45,281 nt of DNA from an uncultured Spirochaetaceae bacterium (GCA_944389275.1 CALXLT010000043.1:1-45281); one strand, 5' to 3'; positions 7,560 to 15,550 are shown, numbered from the stretch's first letter. Program-made: numbers and translations. Notes: generated by a model from the letters alone, not told the origin.

Positions 7560-8837
7560 TCACTTCTCGAGAGGCATTATCACACGGGCTATGAAAACGC
7601 TTCCATCCTGCTCCGTGCTGAGCATACCGCCATACTTGCCGAGGGTAAGGACAACGTTGCGGAGCCCTGTCCCTCCATGCTCCTTCGTGGTCACCGGAAG
7701 ATCATCCTTCCACCTTACGGAGCCCGTCATGCTGTTGCGGATCTCAGCTCTCAGGGATCCGTTCCTGACAGAGGCCCGGATCTCGACAGAGGGATGCCCT
7801 GTCTTCCTGGATGCCTCATATGCATTCTCAAGGAGGTTGCCGAAGATCACCGCAAGGTCAATGGAGGAGCATGGCAGATCCTCAGGCACCGAGGCTTTGG
7901 AGCTGAAGGCCCCGCCTATCTCGGCAATCCGCCTCGCGTTGATCCTAAGAAGCGCGTTCAGGACGCTGTTCTCGCAGTAATCCGGAACAGCCGATGCGTC
8001 TATATAGTCGTCAAGCTCCTTAAGATAGGACTTGGCCTCCTCGCTCTTTCCTTCAGAGATGTATGCCATAAGGACGCGACCATGCTGCTTCATGTCATGC
8101 CTGTAGCGTCTCGTGGTCTCTATAGCCTCACGCTCAGCCTGCAGCTCTGCTTCCAGCATGCCCTGCTGGGCGATGAGGGCCTGCATGGCGTTCCTCTCGT
8201 TGAGCATGCCAACCATCCTTATAACGACGCAGTATGCTGATATGAGTAGGAAGGACATAAGGGTAAGGAGGACAAGGTAAACCATGGGGCTTTCAAGCAT
8301 GAACGCCCCTATGAACGACAGGATCGATATGGATGAAAGGGAGATGATCTCGAAGAATATGAGGACGCCCCAGCCTTTGTCTATATCATCTGTCGCCTTA
8401 TGGAAGGGTTTCCGGATCCTCAATGGATAGAGGATGATGAAGGCTATGGAAAAGCACGTCCTGATCAATGCTATGGCGACATCGCTGCCGCCGAATAGGA
8501 CACGGCCCAGGATGTTCGCGACTGATGCGGCGAGCATGAAGAACGTCATATACATCAGGACGGAGAAGAGATTCCTCGCAATGGGGCCGGAGGAGACATA
8601 GAGGAAATCGAGAAGATATATGATGAGGAGGATGAAGTACGCGACTCCCCCTGATCCGAAAGTGTAGCCCTGGAATAAGAACAATCCGCAGATAAGCACC
8701 TCGACAACTGCCGATACGGATATCCAGAAAGCAAGAGGATGCCTTATCGATGGCCGGGGCTCGGACATCAGCGCAAGGGAGGCTGAATGGCTCAGCACCA
8801 AGAGGGTTCCCCTTATGATATCTTCCCATGCATCCAT
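7560..8837 (-). CDS. GHKL-family sensor histidine kinase (AgrC/LytS-like), orphan
   Basis: A 425-residue protein with about six membrane segments between residues 35 and 205, then a short coiled coil and a kinase core. The H box is RHDMKQH near residue 247, the N box is GNLLENAYEAS near 325, and the G box is GGTGLRNV near 390. This RHDxxxH-type H box and HATPase_c_5-like domain are those of peptide- or quorum-sensing kinases paired with LytTR regulators. No response-regulator gene is adjacent, so the partner lies elsewhere. The gene is monocistronic in this window. The ATG at 8837 has no Shine-Dalgarno site and sits 6 bases after a -10 box. Confidence 0.85.
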   Translation of the reverse strand: MDAWEDIIRGTLLVLSHSASLALMSEPRPSIRHPLAFWISVSAVVEVLICGLFLFQGYTFGSGGVAYFILLIIYLLDFLYVSSGPIARNLFSVLMYMTFFMLAASVANILGRVLFGGSDVAIALIRTCFSIAFIILYPLRIRKPFHKATDDIDKGWGVLIFFEIISLSSISILSFIGAFMLESPMVYLVLLTLMSFLLISAYCVVIRMVGMLNERNAMQALIAQQGMLEAELQAEREAIETTRRYRHDMKQHGRVLMAYISEGKSEEAKSYLKELDDYIDASAVPDYCENSVLNALLRINARRIAEIGGAFSSKASVPEDLPCSSIDLAVIFGNLLENAYEASRKTGHPSVEIRASVRNGSLRAEIRNSMTGSVRWKDDLPVTTKEHGGTGLRNVVLTLGKYGGMLSTEQDGSVFIARVIMPLEK

Positions 8838-8872
8838 ATGAAGACTCTATACTGCAACGAGATGAGGGTCAA
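8838..8872 (-). promoter_or_regulatory. Leaderless promoter of the GHKL kinase
   Basis: On the minus strand: TTGACC (8867-8872), a 17-base spacer, TAGAGT (8844-8849), then CTTCAT (6 bases) and ATG. The CTTCAT bridge between -10 and start codon is the same as at the hemA-like and response-regulator genes. Confidence 0.7.
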
Positions 8873-8916
8873 TGCGGCGGTGTTGCAGGATTTTACCCAG
8901 ATTCCCGATATTGTTG

Positions 8917-8951
8917 TTAAAATTCCGTTAAATCCATGTTAAATTCTATCC
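8917..8951 (+). promoter_or_regulatory. Probable leaderless promoter of the secreted phosphatase gene
   Basis: TTAAAA (8917-8922), a 17-base spacer, TAAATT (8940-8945), then 6 bases to ATG 8952. The surrounding 60 bases are AT-rich. An alternative start at ATG 8964 would have GAGG 6 bases upstream, so the initiation mode here is less certain than at the other genes. Confidence 0.45.
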
Positions 8952-10043
8952 ATGAGGTTTGATATGAGAAAAACACTGCTTATTCTTCTTGTGGGGATTC
9001 TCTCACTCGCTTCCGTATTCGCCTATGACCCGCTCACAGGCGAGATCACAGAGATCGAGAAGTATGGCCATGTCGTGCTCGATGTCACGATCGAGGAGGC
9101 TGCCGCGGCCGGATATGAGCTCGGAGATGCCGTCACCGTCGTCTTCGACAATGGATACACCTTCGAGGATATCCCATATTACGATGGCTATTACGTGGCG
9201 ATGGGCGATCCGGTGCTGCGCGCCTACCCTGGCGACGAGTGCATCGCCGTGTGCATCAACTTCGGCAAGGTATTCGAGGTCGCGAACGTCGGCATCGGTG
9301 ACACGGCCACCATCACGATGGCTGAGAAGGAAGGCTATCTTGTCGATTATGAGCTCAATTCACTTGTCTACTCCGATGACCGCGCTGACTATGGCTCGAA
9401 CGAGGTGTTCGCGAACTTCCGCGCTATCGTGCCGGGCAAGCTCTATCGCTCAGCCTCCCCTGTCAACAACGAGCATGGACGCGCGGCATATGGCGACGCG
9501 TTCGCTGAGGCTGTCGGCATCAATGGCGTGCTGAACCTCGCCGATACATACGAGGATGTCGAGTCATTCATCGCGGAGGAAGGCTTCGCTTCCGATTATT
9601 ATAAGGCCCTTTATGACAACGGCGCCGTGATCGCGCTCGGAATGCCGGTGGCCTTCGCGACAGAGGATTTCGGCAACACGCTCGCTGCAGGCATCGAGGA
9701 TCTCTCGGAGCTTGATCCTCCGTATCTCATCCACTGCACCGAGGGAAAGGACAGGGCTGGATTCGTCTCCGCTCTCTTCGAGTGCCTCCTTGGCTTCTCC
9801 TATGATGAGGTCGTCGATGACTTCATGCTCTCATTCGACAACTACTATGGGGTAAATGAGGAGAATGACGCCAGGAAGTATGGCTTCATCTTCGACAACA
9901 ACATTGCGGAGATGCTTCCTGTCATCACAGGCGGGGAGAATCCACAGACCGCGGATCTCTCAGAGTGCGCTGCGGATTATCTTCTCAGCCATGGCATGAG
10001 CGAGGAGGCCCTCTCAACGCTTATGGACAAGCTCACGAAGTAG
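8952..10043 (+). CDS. Secreted tyrosine-phosphatase-like protein with an N-terminal accessory domain
   Basis: A 363-residue protein with a clear Sec signal (MRKTLLILL... ending SLASVFA before YDPL), so periplasmic or secreted. Residues ~30-130 form a beta-rich domain (EIEKYGHVVLDV, GDECIAVCINFGKVFEV, VGIGDTATI) that resembles the C-terminal domain of SAM-hydroxide adenosyltransferases; this is an inference from pattern only. Residues ~150-350 are a Y_phosphatase3-like domain with the PGKLYRSASP entry motif and the P-loop HCTEGKDRAG at 261-270, giving nucleophile Cys262 and Arg268 (C-x5-R). Substrates may be phosphotyrosine proteins or phosphoinositide-like lipids. It is monocistronic, followed by a GC-rich hairpin. 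Confidence 0.8.
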   Translation: MRFDMRKTLLILLVGILSLASVFAYDPLTGEITEIEKYGHVVLDVTIEEAAAAGYELGDAVTVVFDNGYTFEDIPYYDGYYVAMGDPVLRAYPGDECIAVCINFGKVFEVANVGIGDTATITMAEKEGYLVDYELNSLVYSDDRADYGSNEVFANFRAIVPGKLYRSASPVNNEHGRAAYGDAFAEAVGINGVLNLADTYEDVESFIAEEGFASDYYKALYDNGAVIALGMPVAFATEDFGNTLAAGIEDLSELDPPYLIHCTEGKDRAGFVSALFECLLGFSYDEVVDDFMLSFDNYYGVNEENDARKYGFIFDNNIAEMLPVITGGENPQTADLSECAADYLLSHGMSEEALSTLMDKLTK

Positions 10044-10050
10044 CAGAATA

Positions 10051-10072
10051 GGCCGCAGCATAGCCTGCGGCC
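10051..10072 (+). terminator. Hairpin after the phosphatase gene, possible terminator
   Basis: GGCCGCAG (10051-10058) pairs perfectly with CTGCGGCC (10065-10072) across a 6-base loop, 8 bases past the stop codon. The following bases (ATCTTCAG) are only weakly U-rich. Confidence 0.5.
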
Positions 10073-10088
10073 ATCTTCAGACGGCCTG

Positions 10089-10117
10089 TTGATTTTGTTT
10101 CCCAATAATGGTAGATT
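10089..10117 (+). promoter_or_regulatory. Promoter for tRNA-Arg
   Basis: TTGATT (10089-10094), a 17-base spacer and TAGATT (10112-10117). Transcription would begin near 10124, about 19 bases before the tRNA. Confidence 0.6.
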
Positions 10118-10142
10118 CTCTCAGGTTGCCTGAAGGCATCAT

Positions 10143-10216
10143 GCGCCTTTAGCTCATCTGGATAGAGCAACTGCCTTCTAAGCAGTAGGTAATTGGTTCG
10201 AATCCAATAAGGCGTA
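10143..10216 (+). tRNA. tRNA-Arg(TCT)
   Basis: Complete cloverleaf: acceptor GCGCCTT/AAGGCGT (first pair G-U), D stem GCTC/GAGC with loop ATCTGGATA, anticodon stem ACTGC/GCAGT with loop CTTCTAA (anticodon TCT, reading AGA), T arm ATTGG-TTCGAAT-CCAAT, discriminator A at 10216. CCA is not encoded. It is followed ten bases later by a strong terminator. Confidence 0.95.
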
Positions 10217-10225
10217 GACAAGATA

Positions 10226-10264
10226 AAGCCCTTGCATCAAAGAGATCGCAAGGGCTTTTCCTTT
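10226..10264. terminator. Bidirectional intrinsic terminator
   Basis: AAGCCCTTGC (10226-10235) pairs perfectly with GCAAGGGCTT (10248-10257), followed on the plus strand by TTCCTTT. On the minus strand the stem is followed by TTTATCTTGT. It serves tRNA-Arg on the plus strand and the GNAT gene, which ends at 10266, on the minus strand. Confidence 0.85.
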
Positions 10265-10265
10265 G

Positions 10266-10772
10266 TCAGTCGATCAGGAGGGCGAATCTCTCGCCATCGA
10301 CGAAGGAGCCATCGATATTGAGCTCCCTAAGGTCCCTGCCCTCCGATATGAACCCAAGCCTTGAGAGGAAGGCCTTGCCCTCTTCGTTGGAATCAACGAC
10401 GCTTATCGAGATCTTCCTTATGCCCTTCTCCCTGGCCATATCTATCGCATACTCGGCAAGGTGGGTTGAGACGCCGCGGCCGCGCACTTCCTCGCGGACA
10501 GCCATGAACATCGACGCGACATGCTTGCGCCTTATCTCGCCAGAGGAGGGAACGATGCTGCACATGCCGATCATGCGCCCCTCGCTGAAGGCTCCGGTGA
10601 TGATTGAGTTGCGCAGCGCGCTCGAAAGCACTGCCTCTGCCTCCTCCTTGTCTATCCCGGCAATCTCGACAGGCGACTGCGGCAGCGAATCGGCCTCTCC
10701 CGAAACTGTCTTCAGCAGGTCAAGCAGAAGCTCCCCATCCTTTATCCTAACCATCCGATAATCTGTATCCAT
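10266..10772 (-). CDS. GNAT family N-acetyltransferase
   Basis: A 168-residue acetyltransferase. The coenzyme A loop is VREEVRGRGVSTHL (V-x-x-x-x-R-G-x-G type), preceded by the HVASMFMAV strand. It is followed by MAREKGIRKISISVVDSNEEGKAFLSRLGF and a C-terminal strand ending DGERFALL. No signal peptide. The substrate is unknown. It is a single gene, divergent from the aldose-1-epimerase relative, and shares a terminator with tRNA-Arg. The start at 10772 has no Shine-Dalgarno site but lies 7 bases after a TATAAT. Confidence 0.85.
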   Translation of the reverse strand: MDTDYRMVRIKDGELLLDLLKTVSGEADSLPQSPVEIAGIDKEEAEAVLSSALRNSIITGAFSEGRMIGMCSIVPSSGEIRRKHVASMFMAVREEVRGRGVSTHLAEYAIDMAREKGIRKISISVVDSNEEGKAFLSRLGFISEGRDLRELNIDGSFVDGERFALLID

Positions 10773-10785
10773 AGCGATGATTATA
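10773..10785 (-). promoter_or_regulatory. Leaderless promoter of the GNAT gene
   Basis: A consensus -10 TATAAT (10780-10785 on the minus strand) is 7 bases from the ATG at 10772. The 17-base-distant -35 hexamer (TGCCAA) is weak. Confidence 0.55.
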
Positions 10786-10808
10786 TATCATCATGGCCGA
10801 TTTTGGCA

Positions 10809-10835
10809 TATACTGATTTCATTGGAGGATCACCA
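10809..10835 (+). promoter_or_regulatory. -10 box and Shine-Dalgarno site of the epimerase gene
   Basis: TATACT (10809-10814) is followed by a short leader with GGAGG (10824-10828), 7 bases from ATG 10836. This is a conventional leadered start and contrasts with the leaderless gene on the other strand of the same gap. Confidence 0.55.
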
Positions 10836-11696
10836 ATGATCGCAACGATAGAGAAGAACGGGACCGTGATGAAGGTCTCCTCGCTGGGAGCCGAGCCCCA
10901 GAGCCTCGTCAGGGACGGCATCGAATACATATGGCAGGGTGACAAGGAATACTGGTTCCGCCGTGCCCCCCTCCTGTTCCCTATGATAGGGCCCACGAAG
11001 GACAACAAGATCAGATGCGGCGGCAAGGAATATGATATGCCGAACAACGGCTTTGCGCGTGACACGGAGTTCACGCTCGTCTCACAGGAGAGCGACAGCG
11101 TCACGTTCCGCCTTGAGGACTCGGAGGAATCCAGGTCCAGGTACTACCCTTACGGCTTTGTGCTGACAGTGACATACACGGTGAGCGAGGACGGATATGA
11201 GGCAAAGGCCGAGATAGAGGCCAAGGATGACCTTTGGTACACCTTCGGCTGGCATCCGGCATTCAGCCTGGACATCAACGGCAAGGGTACCGATCTCGAG
11301 ACCTACAGCGTATCCTTCGAGAAGGAGGAGAGGCTGGACAGGAAGTACGCGTCAGGAAGCTCGTTTGCCACGGAGAAGGATTTCCTGGTCGGCGACACGC
11401 TTGAGATGAAGAGGGAGGAGACGGACAAGGGCGCCATAGTCCTTCCTGGAGTCAAGAGCCGCGAGGTCACGCTCACGTCAACGGAGGGTGAGCATGGCAT
11501 AACGGCGTTCATGGGTGATATGCCACTCCTTACCGTATGGACATGCGCCCCGAAGCATGGACAGTACCTCTGCATAGAGCCCATGCTCTCGTTCGGCTTC
11601 GCTTCCCGCACGCTGGACATAGAGGAGATGGAGGAGACGGTGGAGCTGAAGAAGGGAGAGAAGAAGACCTACGCGAACTTCTTCAGGATCTTCTAG
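10836..11696 (+). CDS. Aldose 1-epimerase family protein (LacX-like)
   Basis: A 286-residue galactose-mutarotase-fold protein. It shows the early RAPLLFPMIG substrate-site strand, the active-site segment WYTFGWHPAF (histidine around residue 140), and the C-terminal CIEPMLS strand with the conserved glutamate. Proteins of this subgroup convert alpha and beta anomers of sugars or act on hexose phosphates; the exact sugar cannot be told. ATG 10836 has a strong Shine-Dalgarno site. It is monocistronic, and its 3' end overlaps that of the convergent HemA-like gene by 14 bases. Confidence 0.88.
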   Translation: MIATIEKNGTVMKVSSLGAEPQSLVRDGIEYIWQGDKEYWFRRAPLLFPMIGPTKDNKIRCGGKEYDMPNNGFARDTEFTLVSQESDSVTFRLEDSEESRSRYYPYGFVLTVTYTVSEDGYEAKAEIEAKDDLWYTFGWHPAFSLDINGKGTDLETYSVSFEKEERLDRKYASGSSFATEKDFLVGDTLEMKREETDKGAIVLPGVKSREVTLTSTEGEHGITAFMGDMPLLTVWTCAPKHGQYLCIEPMLSFGFASRTLDIEEMEETVELKKGEKKTYANFFRIF

Positions 11697-12771
11697 CATC
11701 CATCTCGCATGCGACCACAGCCTTCCGCACAGAGTCAAACAAGGCCTCGCGGAAGGCTTTTCCTTCTTCCTCGCCGAGGCGGGACAATGGGCCGGAGAGG
11801 CGCCTTATCGACTCATACGCTATAGCCTCCGCCCTGGCCTGGACATCAGGTGCGGCCTCCGAGCGCCCAAGCCACGACTCGTATTCCCTCGCCTCTTTCA
11901 CCGCGAGCGCTCTCACACGCTTTATGACCTCATCCTTCTCCGGCAGTCCTACCCCTAGGTCCTTAACGGCAATGGCCCCGAGCGACGCGGGGATATCAGG
12001 AGGGGAAGAGAGATCGAAGAGAGGCTTTCCTTCTAGCGCCCAGCCATCGCATTCAGAGAACGTATGGTAAAGCCCTGAGGTTATGGATATAACGGCATCT
12101 GAGGCGGCAGCGGCCTTAAGCCTCTCATCATAGGCGACGGGCTTTGCTCCCGGTGGCAAGAGGAATGTCTTATCCGCGTCGCGGAGCGTCATAAGGACCT
12201 CATGACCCGGGATAAGTGTCTCTGCGACGATCCTCGCGCCCTCCCCGGAGCCGACGATCAGTACGCGGGCACAGGATGCCACGCGTCTTGCAACCTCCTC
12301 CGCTATCGTCCTGTCGAATACCCTGACCTTCATATCCGTGTGGACACGCTTGGAGAACGCCGCGGCCATGTTCAGAAGCTTGGAAAGCCTGGGAGAAAGG
12401 GATCCCGCGAGGCGTCCGATCTCCTCAGCCTTCGATATCTGGCTGATTATCGTATCCTCCCCGAAAAGCGGGGATAATATACCGGTAGAGAGGAGAAATA
12501 CGCGAAGAAGCGCGTCTGGGCCGCCGCAGCTGTATCTGAAGCCCTTCATCGCTGCCGGGTTCAGCGAAAGGGCCCTCTCAAGCGCTTCAGGGCTCCCCTC
12601 TCCCTCCGCAATGACCTCGGCCCTGTCGCATGTCAGCAGAAGCGCGAACGGGAAGCGGTAGCTTCTCATGAGCCTTGTCGAGACGTACAAGAGGAAAGCA
12701 TCATCCTTGTTCTGAAGATGCTCGAAAAGCCTTGGCTCCTGGATGAAGCTGATACCCCAGCAATGCAGCAT
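11683..12771 (-). CDS. Glutamyl-tRNA reductase-like protein (HemA family), divergent
   Basis: A 362-residue relative of HemA, the enzyme that reduces glutamyl-tRNA to glutamate-1-semialdehyde for tetrapyrrole synthesis. The catalytic motif appears as LLTCDRAEV with Cys48, Arg50 and Glu52 kept but Asp in place of the usual Asn. The GEDTIISQISKA motif follows, then an NAD(P)-binding segment VLIVGSGEGARIVAETL near residue 170. The C-terminal dimerisation part is shorter than usual (HemA is typically 410-460 residues). No other haem or cobalamin genes are in the window. It is divergent from the response regulator; both start codons are preceded by the same 14-base sequence. Function as a true HemA is likely but not certain. 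Confidence 0.75.
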   Translation of the reverse strand: MLHCWGISFIQEPRLFEHLQNKDDAFLLYVSTRLMRSYRFPFALLLTCDRAEVIAEGEGSPEALERALSLNPAAMKGFRYSCGGPDALLRVFLLSTGILSPLFGEDTIISQISKAEEIGRLAGSLSPRLSKLLNMAAAFSKRVHTDMKVRVFDRTIAEEVARRVASCARVLIVGSGEGARIVAETLIPGHEVLMTLRDADKTFLLPPGAKPVAYDERLKAAAASDAVISITSGLYHTFSECDGWALEGKPLFDLSSPPDIPASLGAIAVKDLGVGLPEKDEVIKRVRALAVKEAREYESWLGRSEAAPDVQARAEAIAYESIRRLSGPLSRLGEEEGKAFREALFDSVRKAVVACEMDARRS

Positions 12772-12830
12772 ATGAAGATGATAGCAGTTTGCATCGTGAC
12801 AATCTACGCTCTCTCAGCTACCATCTTCAT
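12772..12830. promoter_or_regulatory. Divergent leaderless promoters within a 14-bp inverted repeat
   Basis: The 59-base gap holds ATGAAGATGATAGC (12772-12785) and GCTACCATCTTCAT (12817-12830), inverted copies with one mismatch and a 31-base spacer. Each arm abuts a start codon and contains that gene's -10 box: TATCAT on the minus strand (12778-12783), 6 bases before ATG 12771, and TACCAT (12819-12824), 6 bases before GTG 12831. The rightward promoter also has GTGACA (12796-12801) at a 17-base spacing. Neither gene has a Shine-Dalgarno site. Confidence 0.65.
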
Positions 12831-13496
12831 GTGAAGATCCTGATTGTTGAAGATGATGAAGATATTAGGACGCTGATACGTTACCATCTCAGCGCAGCCG
12901 GCTTCGAGATCGATGAAGCCGCTGATGGAGAAAAAGCCGTGGAGAAGCTTGATGGCTCGCTCTCGCTTGTCGTCCTGGACCTGATGCTCCCGCGCCTCTC
13001 AGGCCTCGAGGTGCTCAGCGCCATAAGGAAGGACCACCCCTCGCTTCCCGTGATCGTGACATCCGCGCTCACTGAGGAGAACGATATCCTCACGGCACTC
13101 GAACGCGGCGCCGATGACTATGTCACGAAGCCCTTCAGCCCGAAGATACTCGTTGCCAGGGTCAGATCCGTGCTGCGGAGGACAGAACGCAATGACGGGG
13201 AGCAGGTTGCAACCGATGGCGGCATCATACTGGACAAGGGCAGGCGCGAGTGCTTCGTCTCAGGCACGCCCGTAAGCCTCACCGCGACCGAGTTCGATAT
13301 CCTCCGCTCCCTTATAGAGGCGGACGGCCGCGTGATGCGCCGCACGGAGCTTATAGAGAAGATAAAGGGAGATGACTACCCTGTCACCGAGCGCTCGGTG
13401 GATGTCCAGATAGCGTCGCTCAGGAAGAAGCTCGGATCTATGGGAAAGGGAATCATAACCGTCTGGGGGATCGGCTACAGGTATGCAGAAGAATGA
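12831..13496 (+). CDS. OmpR/PhoB-type response regulator
   Basis: A 221-residue regulator. The receiver domain (1-~118) has acidic residues EDDED near the N-terminus, phosphoacceptor Asp50 in VLDLMLPRLSG and conserved Lys100 in YVTKPFSP. The C-terminal winged-helix domain (~125-221) has SLTATEFDILRSL and ends VWGIGYRY, as in OmpR/PhoB. The GTG start gives the canonical MKILIVEDD opening; longer frames upstream lack homology. It overlaps the next gene, its cognate kinase, by 14 bases. The signal is unknown: there are no phosphate genes nearby, so naming it phoB would be unjustified. Confidence 0.9.
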   Translation: MKILIVEDDEDIRTLIRYHLSAAGFEIDEAADGEKAVEKLDGSLSLVVLDLMLPRLSGLEVLSAIRKDHPSLPVIVTSALTEENDILTALERGADDYVTKPFSPKILVARVRSVLRRTERNDGEQVATDGGIILDKGRRECFVSGTPVSLTATEFDILRSLIEADGRVMRRTELIEKIKGDDYPVTERSVDVQIASLRKKLGSMGKGIITVWGIGYRYAEE

Positions 13497-14538
13497 TCTT
13501 GGGAAGGATAAGTACAGGGCGATGATCGAGGCCCTAGGAGAGGGCGTGCTCCTTGTCACGAAGAAGCACAGGATCGCGCTTTCCAACAAGAGCGCGGAGG
13601 AGCTTCTCTCATGGGCATCTCCCCTAGTGGGCAAGGACATAGAGAAGATCTTCGATGACAGCACCCTCTCCGACGCGATCGACAGCGTCTTCAAGGAGAA
13701 GGAAAGGAAGAAGATAAAGATAACAAGCTACCACAGCTATACGGGGGACCGCGCGATAATCCGCGGCAAGGGCCGTGAGAAGCACTATAAGTCCTACATC
13801 ACGAGCCTTGATGACAAACATGTGGTGGTCACGATAATGGACGTGACGAGGATCGAGCGTCTTGCCATCGTCAGGCAGGACTTCGTCTCGAACGTGTCCC
13901 ATGAGCTCAAGACCCCCCTTACCGCGATATCAGGATTCGCGGAGACGCTCCTTGACGACTCGCTCTCCAGGGAGGAGATGAAGGGCTTCGCGAGGATCAT
14001 ACAGAAGAACAGCGCCCATATGCAGAGGATAATATCCGACCTGCTACTCCTGACATCGCTTGACCGCTCCGAGATGGCGACATCGATGGTCGTGACAACC
14101 GATGAGAGGATACTCAGCGAGGTCCGTTCATACACCCAGTACAAGGCGGAGTCGAGGAACATAGAGGTTGAGTACGCAAGCACAGGCAAGAGCCTCATAT
14201 GCAATGAGTCCCTGATAGTCCAGGCTGTCGTGAACCTCGTTGTGAACGCTATATCCTACTCTCCGGAGAACACGAAGGTGACGGTAAGGACGAAGGCAAA
14301 GGGCGGTATCATGGAGTTCATCGTGTCGGACAGAGGCTCTGGGATCGCGGAGGAGAACATCTCAAGGATCTTCGAGCGCTTCTACAGGGTAGACAAGGCC
14401 AGGAGCAGAGAATCGGGCGGGACAGGGCTCGGGCTCTCAATCGTCCGCCATATCGCGATAATCCACAACGGCACGATAAAGGCGGAGAGCAAGCTCGGCG
14501 AAGGCTCGGTCTTCACACTGTCTATCCCCATCAGCTGA
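13483..14538 (+). CDS. PhoR-like sensor histidine kinase without membrane segments
   Basis: A 351-residue kinase with an N-terminal PAS-like domain (about 10-125), a HisKA domain with the phosphorylated His140 in VSHELKTPLTAISGF, and an HATPase domain with N box VVNLVVNAISYS, DRGSGI and GGTGLGLSI. The C-terminal half resembles PhoR, but no transmembrane helix or signal peptide is present, so it should sense a cytoplasmic cue or a partner protein. It is coupled to the upstream response regulator by a 14-base overlap. Its 3' end overlaps the convergent outer-membrane protein gene by 8 bases. Confidence 0.88.
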   Translation: MQKNDLGKDKYRAMIEALGEGVLLVTKKHRIALSNKSAEELLSWASPLVGKDIEKIFDDSTLSDAIDSVFKEKERKKIKITSYHSYTGDRAIIRGKGREKHYKSYITSLDDKHVVVTIMDVTRIERLAIVRQDFVSNVSHELKTPLTAISGFAETLLDDSLSREEMKGFARIIQKNSAHMQRIISDLLLLTSLDRSEMATSMVVTTDERILSEVRSYTQYKAESRNIEVEYASTGKSLICNESLIVQAVVNLVVNAISYSPENTKVTVRTKAKGGIMEFIVSDRGSGIAEENISRIFERFYRVDKARSRESGGTGLGLSIVRHIAIIHNGTIKAESKLGEGSVFTLSIPIS

Positions 14539-15550
14539 TATACGAGAAGCCTATAACCGGAGAGAAGCGGCTGCCGTCATCAGCCCTGAACACGACGCCT
14601 ATGGTCCCGGAGAATCCCGCGGCCCCGCCCTTGACGAAGAAGCTCACATAGCCATTCTCAGGCCTGTAGCGGAAGAACTGATGATCCGTCTCGGTGTAGC
14701 TGATCGCAAAGCTCAGGTCAGCGTCAGGCAGGAACTGAAGCCTCGCCTCCACGGCCCAGACAACCGTCGATCCATGGCCGGAGAGATCGGTGATAGAGAA
14801 GGACGCGCGCGGCCTGAAGAACCTCAGGTCATCCGACGCGAGGAAGCGCGGCGCCGTGATAGCCGCGGAAAGCGTCGTTGAGCGCCCTATCGCGTCCCAT
14901 CCCATGTAGATATCCCCGCCATCCTCCGATAGCGTCATGAGCTCGCCTATGTAGACGCCGGCGCTGAACACGCTGTAATAGACAAGGGCCCCGATCCCGA
15001 GATCGAAGAACTCGCTTCCCGCATCGCGCTTGAACGGGGAGAACCAGGCATTGGCGAATATATCGGTGAAGGAATCGACGGTACGCTCGCTTCGTATCAT
15101 GCGGTTTCCTCCGGTGACCCTCGCCCCGAATGAGATATGAGGGAAGGCATATGCGACATCAACCTGGATTCTGAGCGTTGAATAGATATCATACACAGGG
15201 TCGGCGCCTGTCCTGGCGAACTCCGTGCCGAAGAACGCCGAGAGCGCGATGTTGCGCGCGATGAACGATGCCCTGATATCCCAGTCCTGTTGCTGAAGCA
15301 ATGGCATCCTCTCCCCTGCCATGGCCCCGGCGTCCCAGTCATCGCTGAGCATGAGGGAGAGCGAAAGGTTTCCGGTCTCCGTCTCCAGGCAGGGCAACGC
15401 CGCGGGATTGGAGAAGACATCATAGAAGCTCCCATAGTAAGAAGCGGCTGACATCGGATCATAGGATGAGGCCTCCGAGTATATGGAGGCGGATGCCATC
15501 GAAAGCATCGAGAAGAGGATCGATATGACCAGTGCGGCACGCTTGAGCAT
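14531..15550 (-). CDS. Predicted outer-membrane beta-barrel protein
   Basis: A 339-residue protein with a Sec signal (MLKRAALVISILFSMLSMASAS) followed by a sequence rich in alternating hydrophobic strands and aromatic residues, ending in an aromatic-containing strand (GFSYIS). This is typical of an outer-membrane beta-barrel. The FSNPAALP segment after the signal is common in spirochaetal surface proteins of this kind. The function is unknown. The start at 15550 is supported by the signal peptide and by a TATAAT ending 6 bases upstream; the longer frame to 15757 is antisense to dinB. Confidence 0.75.
   Translation of the reverse strand: MLKRAALVISILFSMLSMASASIYSEASSYDPMSAASYYGSFYDVFSNPAALPCLETETGNLSLSLMLSDDWDAGAMAGERMPLLQQQDWDIRASFIARNIALSAFFGTEFARTGADPVYDIYSTLRIQVDVAYAFPHISFGARVTGGNRMIRSERTVDSFTDIFANAWFSPFKRDAGSEFFDLGIGALVYYSVFSAGVYIGELMTLSEDGGDIYMGWDAIGRSTTLSAAITAPRFLASDDLRFFRPRASFSITDLSGHGSTVVWAVEARLQFLPDADLSFAISYTETDHQFFRYRPENGYVSFFVKGGAAGFSGTIGVVFRADDGSRFSPVIGFSYIS

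Noticed and set aside
12831..14538. Naming the two-component pair phoB/phoR
   Set aside because: The domains match in type only; there is no phosphate transport gene nearby and the kinase lacks membrane segments.
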